Origin: Adineta steineri
Lineage: Eukaryota; Rotifera; Eurotatoria; Adinetida; Adinetidae
Length of the DNA: 64,000 nt
Assembly: GCA_905250115.1 (NCBI GenBank)
Contig: CAJNOI010000037.1
Location: 186,001-250,000, forward strand
Reading direction: 5' to 3'
In this document: positions 23,296-35,037 of the stretch, piece after piece
Layout: each line of letters begins with the position of its first letter
Position numbering within the stretch: the first letter of the stretch is position 1
Program-made: the position numbers and the translations under genes
Notes under the pieces: model-generated
The model's database searches: none
Seen by the model: the letters and a program-made list of their open reading frames with translations, nothing else
Told to the model about the DNA's origin: nothing

Positions 23296-25645
23296 CATAT
23301 TTCTTCTTTTTTTTTGGTTATTAACATTAGCTAAACAAGCGACATGAAACTAAATTGATCTGCTGATTGAATCTTTTTATCGTATATATAATACTGACAA
23401 AAATAACGGCACCGAAAAAAAAAAAGAAATTAGTTTTTTTTCTTGTTCTCGCGTCACTTTGACGACGTTGACTATAGCAAAAAAAAATATCTATATATTG
23501 TAATAAATCATAGAAAAAGAAAAAAGAACGAACACACAGCTGCGAGTAACATATGTTTTTTTGACTTCGCGTTCTTATTTTTGGTAATAAATATTGCTCG
23601 ATTGACTGCATATAGAGGGGCTTATTCAGATTGTAATTATTAAAAACAATAATGGAAAAAATAAAGTATATGAACATTAACTAAAATATGATCAAAAACA
23701 ATTTGGAATTATATATCAAACTTTGTCCATCTATAGACCTGAGTGTTCTAAACAAAACACCTAAAATTTCAGTCCTTTCATGAGATATTAAATTTACAAT
23801 ACAGACGCTCTAACGATAATCAAATCGGTACCTTCAATGACAAGATTTAGAATTGTAGAGAATATTGGAATTTTTCATAGATCCTTGACGTACTCTCTAT
23901 ATTGTGCTTGAACGTTCTACCACTTATAAGCGAGTTAAGAGCTCACGCTTTGGAACTAAGTACTATATTATTATCGAGCTATCAGCGCGCATTTTCAGAA
24001 TTTTGACTTTTATCCGAACAACGATCTGGAAGATTTTATATATGTAGGTAACGATTCTGATTCCATGGATTTAGTTATTTTTCGTGCATGATGAGCGACA
24101 AAATTTTATCAAAATGCTTGATGTCAATTGAGCGTGATAGTTCGTAGCTTTGGCTTTTAAAAAGATGAAAAATGTCAATAGAAGTATAAACTATGATTGT
24201 TGTCTCTACCATAAATAATTATTGAAAATTCAAGTCATCACGAGATCATTATAAATGCTTGAATTCGAACTATTTTTAGAATCGAGGATAAATTTACAAG
24301 GCCTTTCTTTTTTATCTCATAATAAGAAAATTGAAGAAAACGACCTTTGTTATCGCTACTAAGAATAAAAAAAAGGAAGTGAATTTAGTTTTTAGCCATC
24401 GCTGATAATAACATACAAAATGAAAATGAATTTCAGTTAGTTTCAACAAGTAAATGACTGTTTTGTATTTGAAAAATTGTATAGATCAATATAAATTCCT
24501 AAAAACCTGAATAAGAAATGCAAGAAAATAACTATTTTCTTTCATCAAAATAAATAAATAGTCCGTGCGATCGATCGAATTTAGCTGCTTGTAAATGACG
24601 ATTATTTCCCAAGACAAATGAATTATCAGTTTATTAACAGTTAATTATTACAATGTATTTTTGAAAAATGCTATTTACAATGACGTTTAGCTCAGTAAGA
24701 CACTACTTCTTTTGAATAAAATTCCAAAAAATATGTTTTTAAACATTATTTAATGAGATAATAGCTTTTTTTCTTGCAAATAGAACGAATGTAACAACTT
24801 CATTCGGGGTTTTCTTCTCATTCATTATTATATACTATAATGATAATACTTCATAAATATTCTATTTTAGAAAAATCTATTATTAAAGATTTTCTCATGA
24901 ATAACATAATTAATTCAAGAGGAGTAATATAGTATCGTTGTGTACTCTTGGTTCATTAAGTCATATAAGAATTAAACGAAGGCAATTATTAGTTTGAATC
25001 ATTTAGTCTTCACAAATATTCTAAAAATATGAAAAAAAACTTTTCATTATACATTAATCAATTAATGATAAAGTTATTATGTTAAACAATAGTGTTCTTA
25101 ATCAAACCATGTAAAAAAACATCTAAATTCAACTTTTTATTTTGATAATCAATCTTATATAGTATCATGTTCAGAATCAAAAAATAAATAAATTGTCTTT
25201 GAAAGATAATATTATGCAAAATAACTGACAATAATTATTCTTCATCTATATTATCTGATAAAATCGCGTGAATAAGATAATTATTGTCTAGTTGAAATCT
25301 ATATATGATTATAGAAAAAAATAAGATAAATTATACCGCCCCTTCACAGCACATAGAAATAAATTTTATTTAAAATTAAATAAAAAATTGCATTGTAGCA
25401 AAACTGGGATAACAATAATTAAAAATCGACTAGACGTACAATAAATTAATTCATTTGCGCACAACAAAATAATATAAAAAGGTCTGCAAAAAAAAACGAA
25501 AAATACGTTTAGCAATTAGTATCTAATTGTATTAAGGTAAACCATAACACTGCACATAGGGTCAAACAAAAGGTTTGATCTAAATAAGTCAAAAACATTC
25601 TAATAATTCTACTTCATTTAAAGCATATATATATTAATATGCTTT

Positions 25646-28600
25646 TTAATTCTCATTATTATTATCTTCTATAATATGTAAAGGTGGTGCACTTGGTTCG
25701 GGATGTTGTATATCCATTCGTTGTGAAGGAATTTTTGGTGGTGGTCGCTTCTTAGGTTTTATTGGTTCATTTGATAATATTCTATCAGTGGATGAAATTG
25801 GATGTTGATAATGCGAATCATTCTAAGGATATTTATGAAATAAATATTAAAATAAAATTTAAAAACTAAAATACATGAAGCCGTGCGTGATAGTAAGGTA
25901 AAAGCAAGAAGATTGAAGCATGTGTTTATATCAATCAGATTGATTTGTTTTTATTTTTGCGTGACAAAAGTTATAAATATACAGAAAAACAAACAAACAA
26001 ATAAAGAGAAATAGCACGACTAGAATAGATGGCGAGATAAACAAACAAACAACGATAAAGGAAGAGAAAGTTCTGACTTAGTAGAAATATATAATATTAT
26101 CATTCTCAATAAAACAAAGAGGAAGCGTGATATGCAAAACTTTTTTTTTCATTCGTCACATTCATAATAAAATACCTCATGATGATCACGAATTGGTTGT
26201 ATAGATGGATGAGTATTACCTTGAAAAAGAGGTTTTCTTTGTTCAAAACATTTTGCTTCAAGATATGGATTTAATATATCACCTTTCGAAGTATTTAAAC
26301 CTAAAGCTAATGCTGTTTGTTGTTGTTGTTCTTTTATTTCTTCATAAAAATTATCAATATCTGCATTTGAATGTGATTGAATTTGACCGGTTGGTTTTAT
26401 TAATGATTCACGATCGGATTGACCATCATTTATTTGATGAACTATTATAGATGATGTTGTTGATGATGCCGAATGCGGTCGATTATGATTACTACTCGAG
26501 GTTAATGGAAGAATGGCTGGTGATGATGAAGCTAAATATGGTTGTTCTACTTGATGATGATGAGTATTACTAGATGATGGTTTTGGTACACTTAAACGTT
26601 CTCGATGATCATCATCACTTTTTAAATATTTAAGAGAACGTTCACGTCGACGTCTAGAATTAATCGTATTCATTTTCAATAATAATTTTAAAAAGAAACA
26701 ATAACTTACTTGGTAATTCGAAATATAATAAAGATAGTAGCTAGAAGAAGTAATAGAAGAAGTAGACCAATAATACATCCAATGACAATTCCTATAATAA
26801 AAAAAATCAACAATACTAGAGTTCAAATTCGAAATTTTTGTCGAGATTATTTTGGTCAAAAAAAGGTGAGCTCGAAATTTCGAGTTTACGACTTTGGTAT
26901 TTCAACAAATTCCAACGTTTAACTCAATGTTTTTTTTCTTGAATAACATCGGTCGACTCAGAGTAGCCAAGAGCATCTATATGAACAGTCAGAAATAGAC
27001 GGTTAAAGTTCTGGACTGAGATTTTCGGTGAAAACTAGACATCCGTAAACTCCAAATTTCGAGCTCATTTTTTTTTGACCGATTATTTTTTAATTATCTA
27101 TACGATTTTTCAATGTCAAAAATTCATCAAGGTCTATATAAATCTAATATCATTCTTTATTTCCCATTGGATTAATATAAAACAGTCTTGATGTGTTAAA
27201 CAATTCATTTAATCTATACAAAATACTTCACAGTTTTCTATTCATGTGTAAAATCATTATTGATTAAAACTTAATTTAGTATTCAAGAGAGGAAATTTCC
27301 TTTGTATTCAACATACCCCATTGTCGTTTTAATGATGTTTTTCCATGTTTAGAATTACTATCTAATCTTCTATCTGGATCAAGATCAAATGGTGCATATT
27401 CGGATAAACGTGAATCAACTAAAAAGAAAATAATTCAATTCTATAATTGATTAAATCAATTTTACTTTGAAAATAAAGTAAAAATTTTCCTCCACCGAGA
27501 TGATTTGTTTTTAATTCAAATTGCGCTATTTCATCATTACGCTGTGTTATATTTATATCAAGTAATTCATTGACAGCTAATGTACGAATATTATTTAATA
27601 AATTGATATTTAATACATGAGAATATTCAATTGATTTTTCAAGCATAAATAAACGTAATCGTGATTGACGTGGTACATATAATTGTTTATTACATGAAAG
27701 ATATTGAGCAACGTCTTGAGGATAATTAGGTGAATGTAATAAACCTCGATCATTCGGTATACGTTGTGGAATTTCATTCGAACAAATATCAAATCGAGGT
27801 AGATCTTCTGTAATACCATAACCTAGATAAAAACATTGTATATATTATAAAAAAAATTCATAATGAAAATAGTTTCATCTTGATATGACTAATTTCTTTT
27901 CCGAATAAATACATTACTTATGTCAGTTGTTTAGAAATTATAGAAAAAATATGTTGACAGTAACACATTTATTCGTTACTCCTCTAGGGGTATTTTATAA
28001 TCAATTGTTTAGACTATCCCAAAGAAAATAGAAATACTTCAAATATGTCAGTTATTTTAATGAGAGATCAAGTATCATCCTTTTAAGGTTTCATTTAATA
28101 TATACAAAGTTGTTGAAAGATAAGATCATATTCTTTTTGTTTTTGAATAATCAGATTATAGACGAATTTATAATCAAGTTTATTCTGAAATTCTATATTA
28201 TGTATTTAAAGTAATATATAATAATTTTACCTGGAATACATAGATATTCTACCAATGAAAAATTTGATGCCATTCCATATGGACAATCTTTTAATGCTGG
28301 TCTTTCATTATATTTTATTGTACAATGATCATCATAAGTTGGTCTTAATGGATTATCACAAACATCTCGATAAGCATTTGGTACATATGAATTACAAACT
28401 GTTTGTGTATCTTTATTACATTTAAAATGATTTTTTGTTAATTCATCTTGTTTTTTTATACTAATACCAATTAATGCTGATGTTATATGTAAACGATAAT
28501 TTCTTTGACATTCTAATTTAATATCACCTAATGCAAGACGTCTTGATGATGATAATGGTTCACATAAATGATCATTTTGTTCTTGTATAACAGGTAAACA

Positions 28601-28942
28601 ACGATATTTCGTATAAAATCTTACTGTTGTACCACATGTTGAATTAATATAAAAACGTAAATTATCTATATTAACATTACATCTTCGTTTACGATTACAT
28701 GCAAATTGAAGACTATTTTTATTCTCTACACGACATAATGTTGTACCAGAACAAGAATTATCAACAGTTGATTCATAGAAAACATTCTCAATATCAATAA
28801 TATAACCGGGTAAACATGATGGTAATTTTTGTGGTATTTCAGTTAATGAATCTGTACATAAATATGATGTTGGATTTGTATTATATGAATATGAATTTGA
28901 GATTAGGAAAATAAATAAAACAAAAAGAATATTCATCAACAT
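25646..28942 (-). CDS. Type I membrane receptor: two SUEL-type lectin domains plus CUB-like domain (EVA-1-like)
   Basis: Six exons in phase: 28942-28231, 27822-27466, 27418-27317, 26791-26710, 26653-26176, 25822-25646; 635 residues. A signal peptide (1-19) leads to a first galactose/rhamnose-binding (SUEL) lectin domain (about 40-115, with the YES..C..C..V...C.....C pattern) and a diverged second one (about 140-237). The next exon looks CUB-like (CSN, LLHSPNYPQDVAQYLSC, FLLYFQ). A single transmembrane helix ([20 protein letters not shown], from residue 391) precedes a basic stop-transfer stretch and a ~220-residue Ser/His/Gln-rich tail. The tail ends with a proline-rich segment (KKRPPPKIP) and PSAPP. 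Twin lectin domains plus one helix recall EVA-1/EVA1C guidance receptors; the CUB-like part is not usual there. Its start is 153 bp from the divergent CFAP99 start. Confidence 0.72.
26854..27080. mobile_element. Mutator-like MITE, copy 1 (227 bp)
   Basis: Lies in the intron before the transmembrane exon of the lectin receptor. Ends GGTCAAAAAAA and TTTTTTTTTGACC form ~37-bp terminal inverted repeats, near identical, containing GAGCTCGAAATTTCGAG / CTCCAAATTTCGAGCTC. It is flanked on both sides by the 9-bp direct repeat GATTATTTT (26845-26853 and 27081-27089). A 9-bp duplication with long TIRs is typical of Mutator-like elements. It has no coding capacity. A second copy is at 29655-29884. Confidence 0.88.
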
Positions 28943-29095
28943 TTGACCTTGTAAATGCAGAAAAAAAGAAAGAGAAGAATAGTGTGAAACTACTCAATAA
29001 TCTTATTGGATAAGATTAGTACCAATGAAATAAATTCGATTGGCTGTCATAGTGAATATATTGATTATGGTGAGATTAATTGAACTGTATAGAAT
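28943..29095. promoter_or_regulatory. Divergent intergenic region between lectin receptor and CFAP99
   Basis: Only 153 bp separate the two start codons, so this short AT-rich segment must carry leaders and core promoter elements for both genes, if both are transcribed from here. No specific motif is claimed. Confidence 0.5.
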
Positions 29096-32000
29096 ATGAA
29101 CAAAACGATAAATGAATATAATGATTTATTCCATCATTGTGTACGAGTATTGAATGAATATAATGATACAAAATCTGAGAAAATATTCTTAGAAGAATAT
29201 TTTCAATTAAATAAAGTATTCGTTTTTATTTTTTTGCTTTAAAATTAAATAAATTTGTTTATAGGTATTAGATCAATCATTTGTATCGATAGTATTAACT
29301 GATTGTATTCGTCATTCACCATTACTTAAAATAATAATCGAAGTTTTTTATAAAACAGATGATATACATCTACGAAAATCTGATGAAAATATTTATAAAG
29401 GTTTTTAATTTAATACAAAATATTTTGATTTAAAAAAAAAAGATTCGATTTTAGTTATTATTTACATTATCTTTTTTCAATTGGATTTAGTTGGATTGCC
29501 ATTCTTCCGAGGATTTATTGATTCAATTAAATCTCAACAGATATATCAAGTAAGCATACATTGACATAACCAGGCATTTTTTTAGAGGGGGGACTGTCAT
29601 AGGAGATGGGTGTGTAAGTTTGGCTAATGAAGAAACCAATAATGACACCCACATGGTCTAGCTGAGTGCGTTCTAAATTTGGAGTTTACGAATGTCTAAG
29701 TTGTCGCGAAAAACTCTACCTGAAAACTGTAATTATCTGTTTTTTATCGCTCTAATGGATACTCTGGACTGTGCTGAGTCGACTGGTGATGCTGAAGAAA
29801 AAAAAAGCACACAGTTATAAGCTGCAATTGGTCGAAAAACTTGAAACTCGTAAACTTCAAATTTGGAGCTCACTTAACTTGACCCACCCACACTCTCACT
29901 CTAAAACTATGTGTAAAATTTCTTTCAGTTATTACAATTTCTTCTAAGTGAAACTCATCTTTTAACAATTAAAGCTGAATGTCTGAAATTATATGAAGAA
30001 GAATATATCAATGAAAAAATTATTCGTGTTATTCACAGGTATGTTAAATTAACTATCATTATATATTGTATTGTTTTTAAAATAGATATCTTCCTGATTT
30101 ACGTGAACTTTCAAAGAAACTTAAAGAACGTCCATTATCATCAGAACCAATTAAATTTAAATCATTTAATCTTACAATACCTAAACCACGAACAACATCT
30201 ATTTCAAAAGATGTGAGATTGTCATTCAATAAATTTGCTTTTTGAATATATTTTACGAATTTTTAGACAGTAAAAGTAGAAGACTGTCGATTGAAATCGC
30301 AAGAACAAATTAAATTAAGAAAACTTCATGAAAATAAACCTAATCAAAGACGAGCGATATCTGCAATAGAAAAATCAAGTCAAACTCATTTTCGAGCTAA
30401 ACCATTACCAAATTTTCAAGTAAATTTTTCTTGATTTGAATTATAGAAAAAAGTCTTATATTTAAAATTTTAGACAAATAAGATCCCAGTTAAATTAAAT
30501 TTAGCTACAGTACTTAAAGAAAATCAATTATATAAAAAACAAGAAGATGATATTCATCGACGATTAGATTATCTTGAAGCTGGTGGTAAAGATGCACATG
30601 AATTTCTTCAATGGCAACAAACAATGCAACAACAAGATTATGAACAAAAACTAAATACTATTGAACGTAAAAAATTAGAAGGAAAAATAAGTTATGAAGA
30701 AGCTATTCTTGCTAAACAACGTCTAACAAATGAAAATCGACAGATAGCTAATGAACTTAAACGTCAAACACGTGAAACAATTGAATTTCATGTTAAAGAA
30801 AAACTTAAAGAAGAACAAAAAATGAAGTAAATTTATTTTCAAAGATTTTCCTTTACTTTAATTTTTTTATTAGACAATTAATTGAAGAAATTATCAATGG
30901 AAGAGATAATACGAAATTAGCTCAACAAAAACTTCAACAATATAAAACTGATTTTGTTAAACAATATAAAGAAGATACAAAACAATTAATGAAACAAACA
31001 CTTGAAGAGGTTAGAAAAATAGTTGATCTCGGTGTATGATTTTCGCTCATTCGATCAATAGCACTTTGAAATTTAGATTATTTGAATGAGGTTTATAATC
31101 AGAGATGGGCAACTCCAACTCCGGAGTTGACGCTTTTTTATTTGGAGTTGGAGTGGAGTTGTGAAAAACGAGATAGAGTGGAGTTGGAGTTGGTGCTTTT
31201 TTCCAACTCCGATTCAACTCCGGTGGATCTCATGACGTGTAAGAAAACAACAAAAAATATCCATCAGAGATGAGCAACTTCAACTCCGGAGTTGACGCTT
31301 CTTTATCTGAAGTTTGAGTTGCTTATCCACGGAGTTGCTCATCTCTGAGTTTACAATGTTCGTGAGTGTTCATACTTGAAAGTAGTCTCTATAATTATAC
31401 ATACTAACAGAAATATATCTTCAAAGACGAATAAATATACAATTAAAAAATCACTCAAGTTCACTTTTTTTTTCATGATGTAATAAGAAACTGTAGTAAT
31501 GACTTACCGAGAAATCTTTTATTTTATTGAAGTATATTTACTTTGCGATGTAAGATAAAAATCAAATGTAGTAGTCCTATAACAAAATTAGTAGTGTAGT
31601 GATATATGATCAACCGCTATTCCAATAGGCTATATTTTCAAGTTGAAGTTTTAATATATGTATGCTCATATTCTGAATATGAAAGAGTCGTGACGAAGAA
31701 TACTTGCATTAAATTCGTGTTTCTTTAGGCTGAAATAGAAATGCGACAGCGTATGGAATTAATTCAACAGATTCGTGCTATTGAATCGATACCAATTGAT
31801 CGATCGAAACCAGTTGATCTTACATCAATAGTTGGACATGGTGTACATGATGAGATGTCAATGAATGAATTACGTGAACGTCTTGAACTGATTAAATTTG
31901 AACGTGAAAAAGAACGTGAATCACGACGTGATCAAATAATCAAAGACAAACAAATCAAAGAAAAATTACTAACAAATACAGTTCAGTCTATAAATAAACA

Positions 32001-32191
32001 TAAGAATGGATTAACAACACAAACCATTGTCAAGTAATAGGATTTGAATAAAAGAAAAATGAAATTTTTATTTTATTAATAGAAAACAACGAAATACAAG
32101 TGCACCACCATTGATTCATAAGAATAATTCAGAAATTCAACAATTAAAAAATCATTTAGAATCAATAAAAAATCAACGAATAGTAAAATGA
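29096..32191 (+). CDS. CFAP99: Cilia- and flagella-associated protein 99 homologue
   Basis: Ten exons in phase: 29096-29215, 29265-29400, 29455-29549, 29929-30038, 30086-30212, 30267-30419, 30474-30826, 30874-31009, 31729-32033, 32083-32191; 547 residues. The N-terminal half is helical. A PRTTSISKD linker is followed by a long charged coiled coil with the CFAP99-like run PVKLNLATVLKENQLYKKQE, then KDAHEFLQWQQTMQQQD, KLEGKISYEEAILAKQRL, and ELIKFEREKERE near the end. CFAP99 is an axonemal (flagellar) component; the exact role is not established from sequence. Intron 3 holds a Mutator-like MITE and intron 8 a hAT-like repeat, accounting for their larger size. A TATAG acceptor sits 3 nt before the start codon. 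Confidence 0.72.
29655..29884. mobile_element. Mutator-like MITE, copy 2 (230 bp)
   Basis: In intron 3 of CFAP99. It is a diverged copy of 26854-27080 in inverted orientation, with shared blocks such as AAATTTGGAGTTTACG and GAGTCGACYG. Ends are GGTC and GACC. It is flanked by CACCCACAT (29646-29654) and CACCCACAC (29885-29893), a 9-bp duplication with one mismatch, matching the TSD size of copy 1. Confidence 0.82.
31100..31347. mobile_element. hAT-like repeat rich in GGAGTTG units
   Basis: In intron 8 of CFAP99. The left end CAGAGATGGGCAACTCC and right end GGAGTTGCTCATCTCTG are inverted repeats with one mismatch. The interior has many GGAGTTG/CAACTCC units and a second internal left end at 31266, suggesting a tandem or nested insertion. 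Short ends starting CAGAG are common in hAT elements. Flanks TTTATAAT and TTTACAAT resemble an 8-bp duplication but the right one is offset by 2 nt. Confidence 0.65.
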
Positions 32192-32449
32192 TAAGAAATT
32201 CGATTATTTTCTCATCGTTTTTATACGTTATTAGTAGGTTTTCAATGTAGTTTTTGAAAATATTTTTATTTTCTTTTTATTAGAAACCAACATGCAATTG
32301 TTTTGATCAAGTAGAAAAATTCTTTGATAAAAAATATAAAAGATGTTCCAATGTCATTTATTGATTAATAAATTTTTCTTTTCTTTTTTAAATTAAATAA
32401 ATTCTCTTGTCATTTGAATCAATCAAATTAAAAAATTATTTTCTAGATT

Positions 32450-35037
32450 ATGGAAAGATTACGTCGAAAATTTTCTAAATTAAAAAGAAAATCTTTTCGA
32501 TCAACAAAAAATGGTGAGATTAATAAGTAACTCTTCAAAATCTACATATCTACTTATTTTAAAACAGATTTATATGAAAAACCTGATGATGATAATATAT
32601 ATGTTGAACCAAGAGAAGATGAACTTTCAAATATTAACACACATTTTGATGGTATTGCTGAAGAATTACTTATCATTGCAAAGAAATCGGTAGGAATGGG
32701 TGGGTGTGGATGCGGATACAGGGTGCGAATGCGGGTTATAAGTGCGGATGAAGGTTGTGGGTGCGGATGAGGGTTGTGGATGCAGAGTGTGGGTGCGGAT
32801 GCAGGTTGTGAGTGCGGATGCGGGTTGTCGATCTCACCTTCATCTCACACCGCTCACGCTACGTATATTACAGGAAAATAATTTCTTTTATTTTTATTCT
32901 AGTCTCATACTATTCGATTAGCAAAACTTCATAATGATCTATTAACTTTAAAAACGTTTATAACACAAAAACTAAATGAAAATTCCAAAGAACTTTTTAA
33001 TGCTAATAAACAAATTAATGTATTAAAACGAAATTTGAATAAACAACCAAATGATAATGATCCTGATAGTACACTTAGTATTCGATACAATCGTTCGTTT
33101 GCAAGCGATCGTAGCATGGCTGATGTGAGAATTATTCTCATGACGTAAATAGACGCAGCTTGTGCGTGTAGTTTGCTAACAATTACAACTAACTCATAAT
33201 AAAAAAACAAGAAAAATCTTATTTATGACATTCATTTTTATCTTTCATCTTATAGACAACATCATGCTATTCAATCTGGTCACCAAATAATAGTATATTA
33301 AGTTCATCATTAACAACACCAACATTTCGTCGTCGTTTAGCTGAAACATCAACATCAGATATAAATTATTCATCAGTTGTACAAGAACATTTTGTTTATT
33401 TATATCAACAATTATGTTCAAATTGTTCGAAATGTTCATGTTATCAAACATTTATACGTAATCAAATTCAATTAGAATATTTATCTATATGTTCATATAA
33501 TGAACAATTAAAAAGTGAAAATGATTTTTTACAACGTCTTTTAGCTGATTGTAAATATTCATATGAAAAACAATATGTTTTATTTAATCAATATGAACAA
33601 TATTTAATTGAATATGAACATTGTATACAAATTCAATATGAACTTATAAAAACATTACAAGAATTAATTGATCGTTTTCAAATAACATCTGATAAACGAA
33701 AACTTACGATTAATAATCATGAAAAACATGTTTATCAAAAACTTAATGATAATGTAAACACACGAATAAATTATGGTGAAGAAAATGAGTAAGTTTTGCG
33801 TGTCTATATGAAAGGTATAGAGAAATGAAAAGAAAAAAAATATAGTATTCAACCACCTCTGGTGGGGATCGAACCCACGATCTTTGGATTAGAAGTCCAA
33901 CGCGTTAATCCGCTTCGCCACAGAGGCTTGGTATCATACGCGTAAAAATTTATTGTCAAAATAATTTTTTTCTACAGACTTAAATCTACTGAGAATAAGA
34001 AACATGTAATAGTAACTTGTGCGAATTTTGAAATTACATATTCTTGCGGTAAAAAGTTACGAAATCTTTTTTTTTGCTGAAAAAATGATTTGAGTAATTA
34101 AGGGAGTGTTTAATCTATCGCACAATATCTCATAGTTTTATCAATGGGTTTCATAGTGAAAGTCTCCAAAAATCCGGTAGTCAAATTTTTAAAACTTTAT
34201 GTAAATGCATTTCTGACAATGGTATATAATTGTGAAGAAGGTGAAGGATCGTCGCGTTTTCCCTTACAGATTTATAGCGGGTACAAAAAAGCGAAAATAA
34301 ATCGTTTTTCAGCAATTTTTTAAGGAGATTCACGTTTTTTTGACCTCTGTAATTTTTCAAGAAAAAACGCGGCGACCCACTCCCATCTTTTTTAGAGACT
34401 TTCATCATAGAGCTCCTCGATAAAATTATGAAATAAAGTGTATTATTCAAATCCTTTTGAACAAAAAAAAAAGATGTCTTCAACTTTTGATTCTCATTAT
34501 ATGTATTTTGTTTGTAGAGAAATTTTTCGTACGATATCTGTGTTACATGAACAATGTCAACGACAAGTATCCCAATTACCAAAACGTGCACAATTATATT
34601 CTTATTCTCGAGAACAATTTCATCCACCAGCAAACGTATCGGGTGTTGTTGATGTAGCTGATCTTGAAATATCTGTATTACTTGTTGATTTATTAACATT
34701 AAAACATGAAAATAATGAATTACGTTGGACAAATGATCGTTTATTACGTGAAAAAAAATCTTATAAAAGTAAAGTTGCTGTTTTAGAATTAACAAACAAA
34801 TATTTTCAATTAAATAATGTAACTAATATATCATCCGAAGATTCATCAAATGAATTAATCCAACGTGAAAAAACTCTTCGTTTATATGTTTATCGTTTAT
34901 ATGATTTACTTCAACGAACATCCGAACAAGTTGAAGAACGACAAATCTATTATGAAAATCTTATATATCAAATAAAAATACGTAATAGAAATCTTATTGA
35001 TCAAATTCGACGAATAGAAAATAATAAAAAACCATAA
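32450..35037 (+). CDS. Coiled-coil protein resembling MCC (colorectal mutant cancer protein)
   Basis: Five exons in phase: 32450-32513, 32568-32689, 32903-33124, 33256-33788, 34518-35037; 486 residues. A basic N-terminus (MERLRRKFSKLKRKSFR) is followed by acidic and helical segments, a Cys-rich patch (CSNCSKCSC) in the fourth exon and long coiled coils. The last ~90 residues (LIQREKTLRLYVYRLYDLLQ, then EERQIYYENLIYQIKIRN) resemble the C-terminal coiled coil of MCC/USHBP1 scaffold proteins in spacing and residue pattern. This is a family-level resemblance by eye, not firm orthology. Intron 2 has a G-rich minisatellite. The 729-bp last intron holds an antisense tRNA-Arg and a foldback element. 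A TTCTAG acceptor lies 3 nt before the ATG. Confidence 0.55.
32690..32835 (+). repeat. G-rich minisatellite
   Basis: Imperfect tandem units of about 19-24 bp based on GTGCGGATGAGGGTTGTGG, seven or so copies, inside intron 2 of the MCC-like gene. It is the most G-rich stretch nearby and may form G-quadruplexes. Confidence 0.8.
33854..33927 (-). tRNA. tRNA-Arg (anticodon TCT)
   Basis: The minus strand folds as a complete 74-nt tRNA without intron. The acceptor stem is GCCTCTG/CAGAGGT (first pair G-U), with discriminator G. The D-arm is GCG..CGC, the anticodon stem TTGGA/TCCAA encloses loop CTTCTAA with anticodon TCT (reads AGA), and the T-arm GTGGG-TTCGATC-CCCAC contains the B-box GGTTCGATCC. 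The CCA end is not encoded, as expected in eukaryotes. It lies antisense in the last intron of the MCC-like gene. AGA is used often in the genes of this window. Confidence 0.95.
34128..34432. mobile_element. Foldback/MITE-like element (~305 bp)
   Basis: In the last intron of the MCC-like gene. About 45 bp at the left (CATAGTTTTATC...GTGAAAGTCTCCAAAAA) are inverted at the right (TTTTTTAGAGACTTTCATCA...GATAAAATTATG) with roughly 75% identity. No clear target-site duplication was found, so its ends are approximate and no class is assigned. Confidence 0.6.

Larger units (their letters stand above)
17669..25645. other. 8-kb gene desert
   Basis: AT-rich, low-complexity DNA with TA microsatellites near 19367, 19553 and 23275, polypyrimidine runs and many short frames of Phe/Lys/Ser-rich composition. 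No exon with paired splice sites or a known domain was seen. A slightly more complex island at about 23700-24200 shows no inverted ends or coding potential I could support. Confidence 0.55.

Noticed and set aside
22831-23677. Frames up to 126 codons in the gene desert
   Set aside because: Phe/Ser/Leu runs from polypyrimidine DNA; antisense frames equally long.
26205-26450. Plus-strand frame of 81 codons
   Set aside because: Antisense shadow of the lectin-receptor cytoplasmic-tail exon.
31082-31273. Plus-strand frame of 63 codons
   Set aside because: Translation of the GGAGTTG-rich repeat in a CFAP99 intron.
34181-34795. Minus-strand frame of 204 codons
   Set aside because: Runs through the foldback element and the antisense of the MCC-like last exon; no domain.
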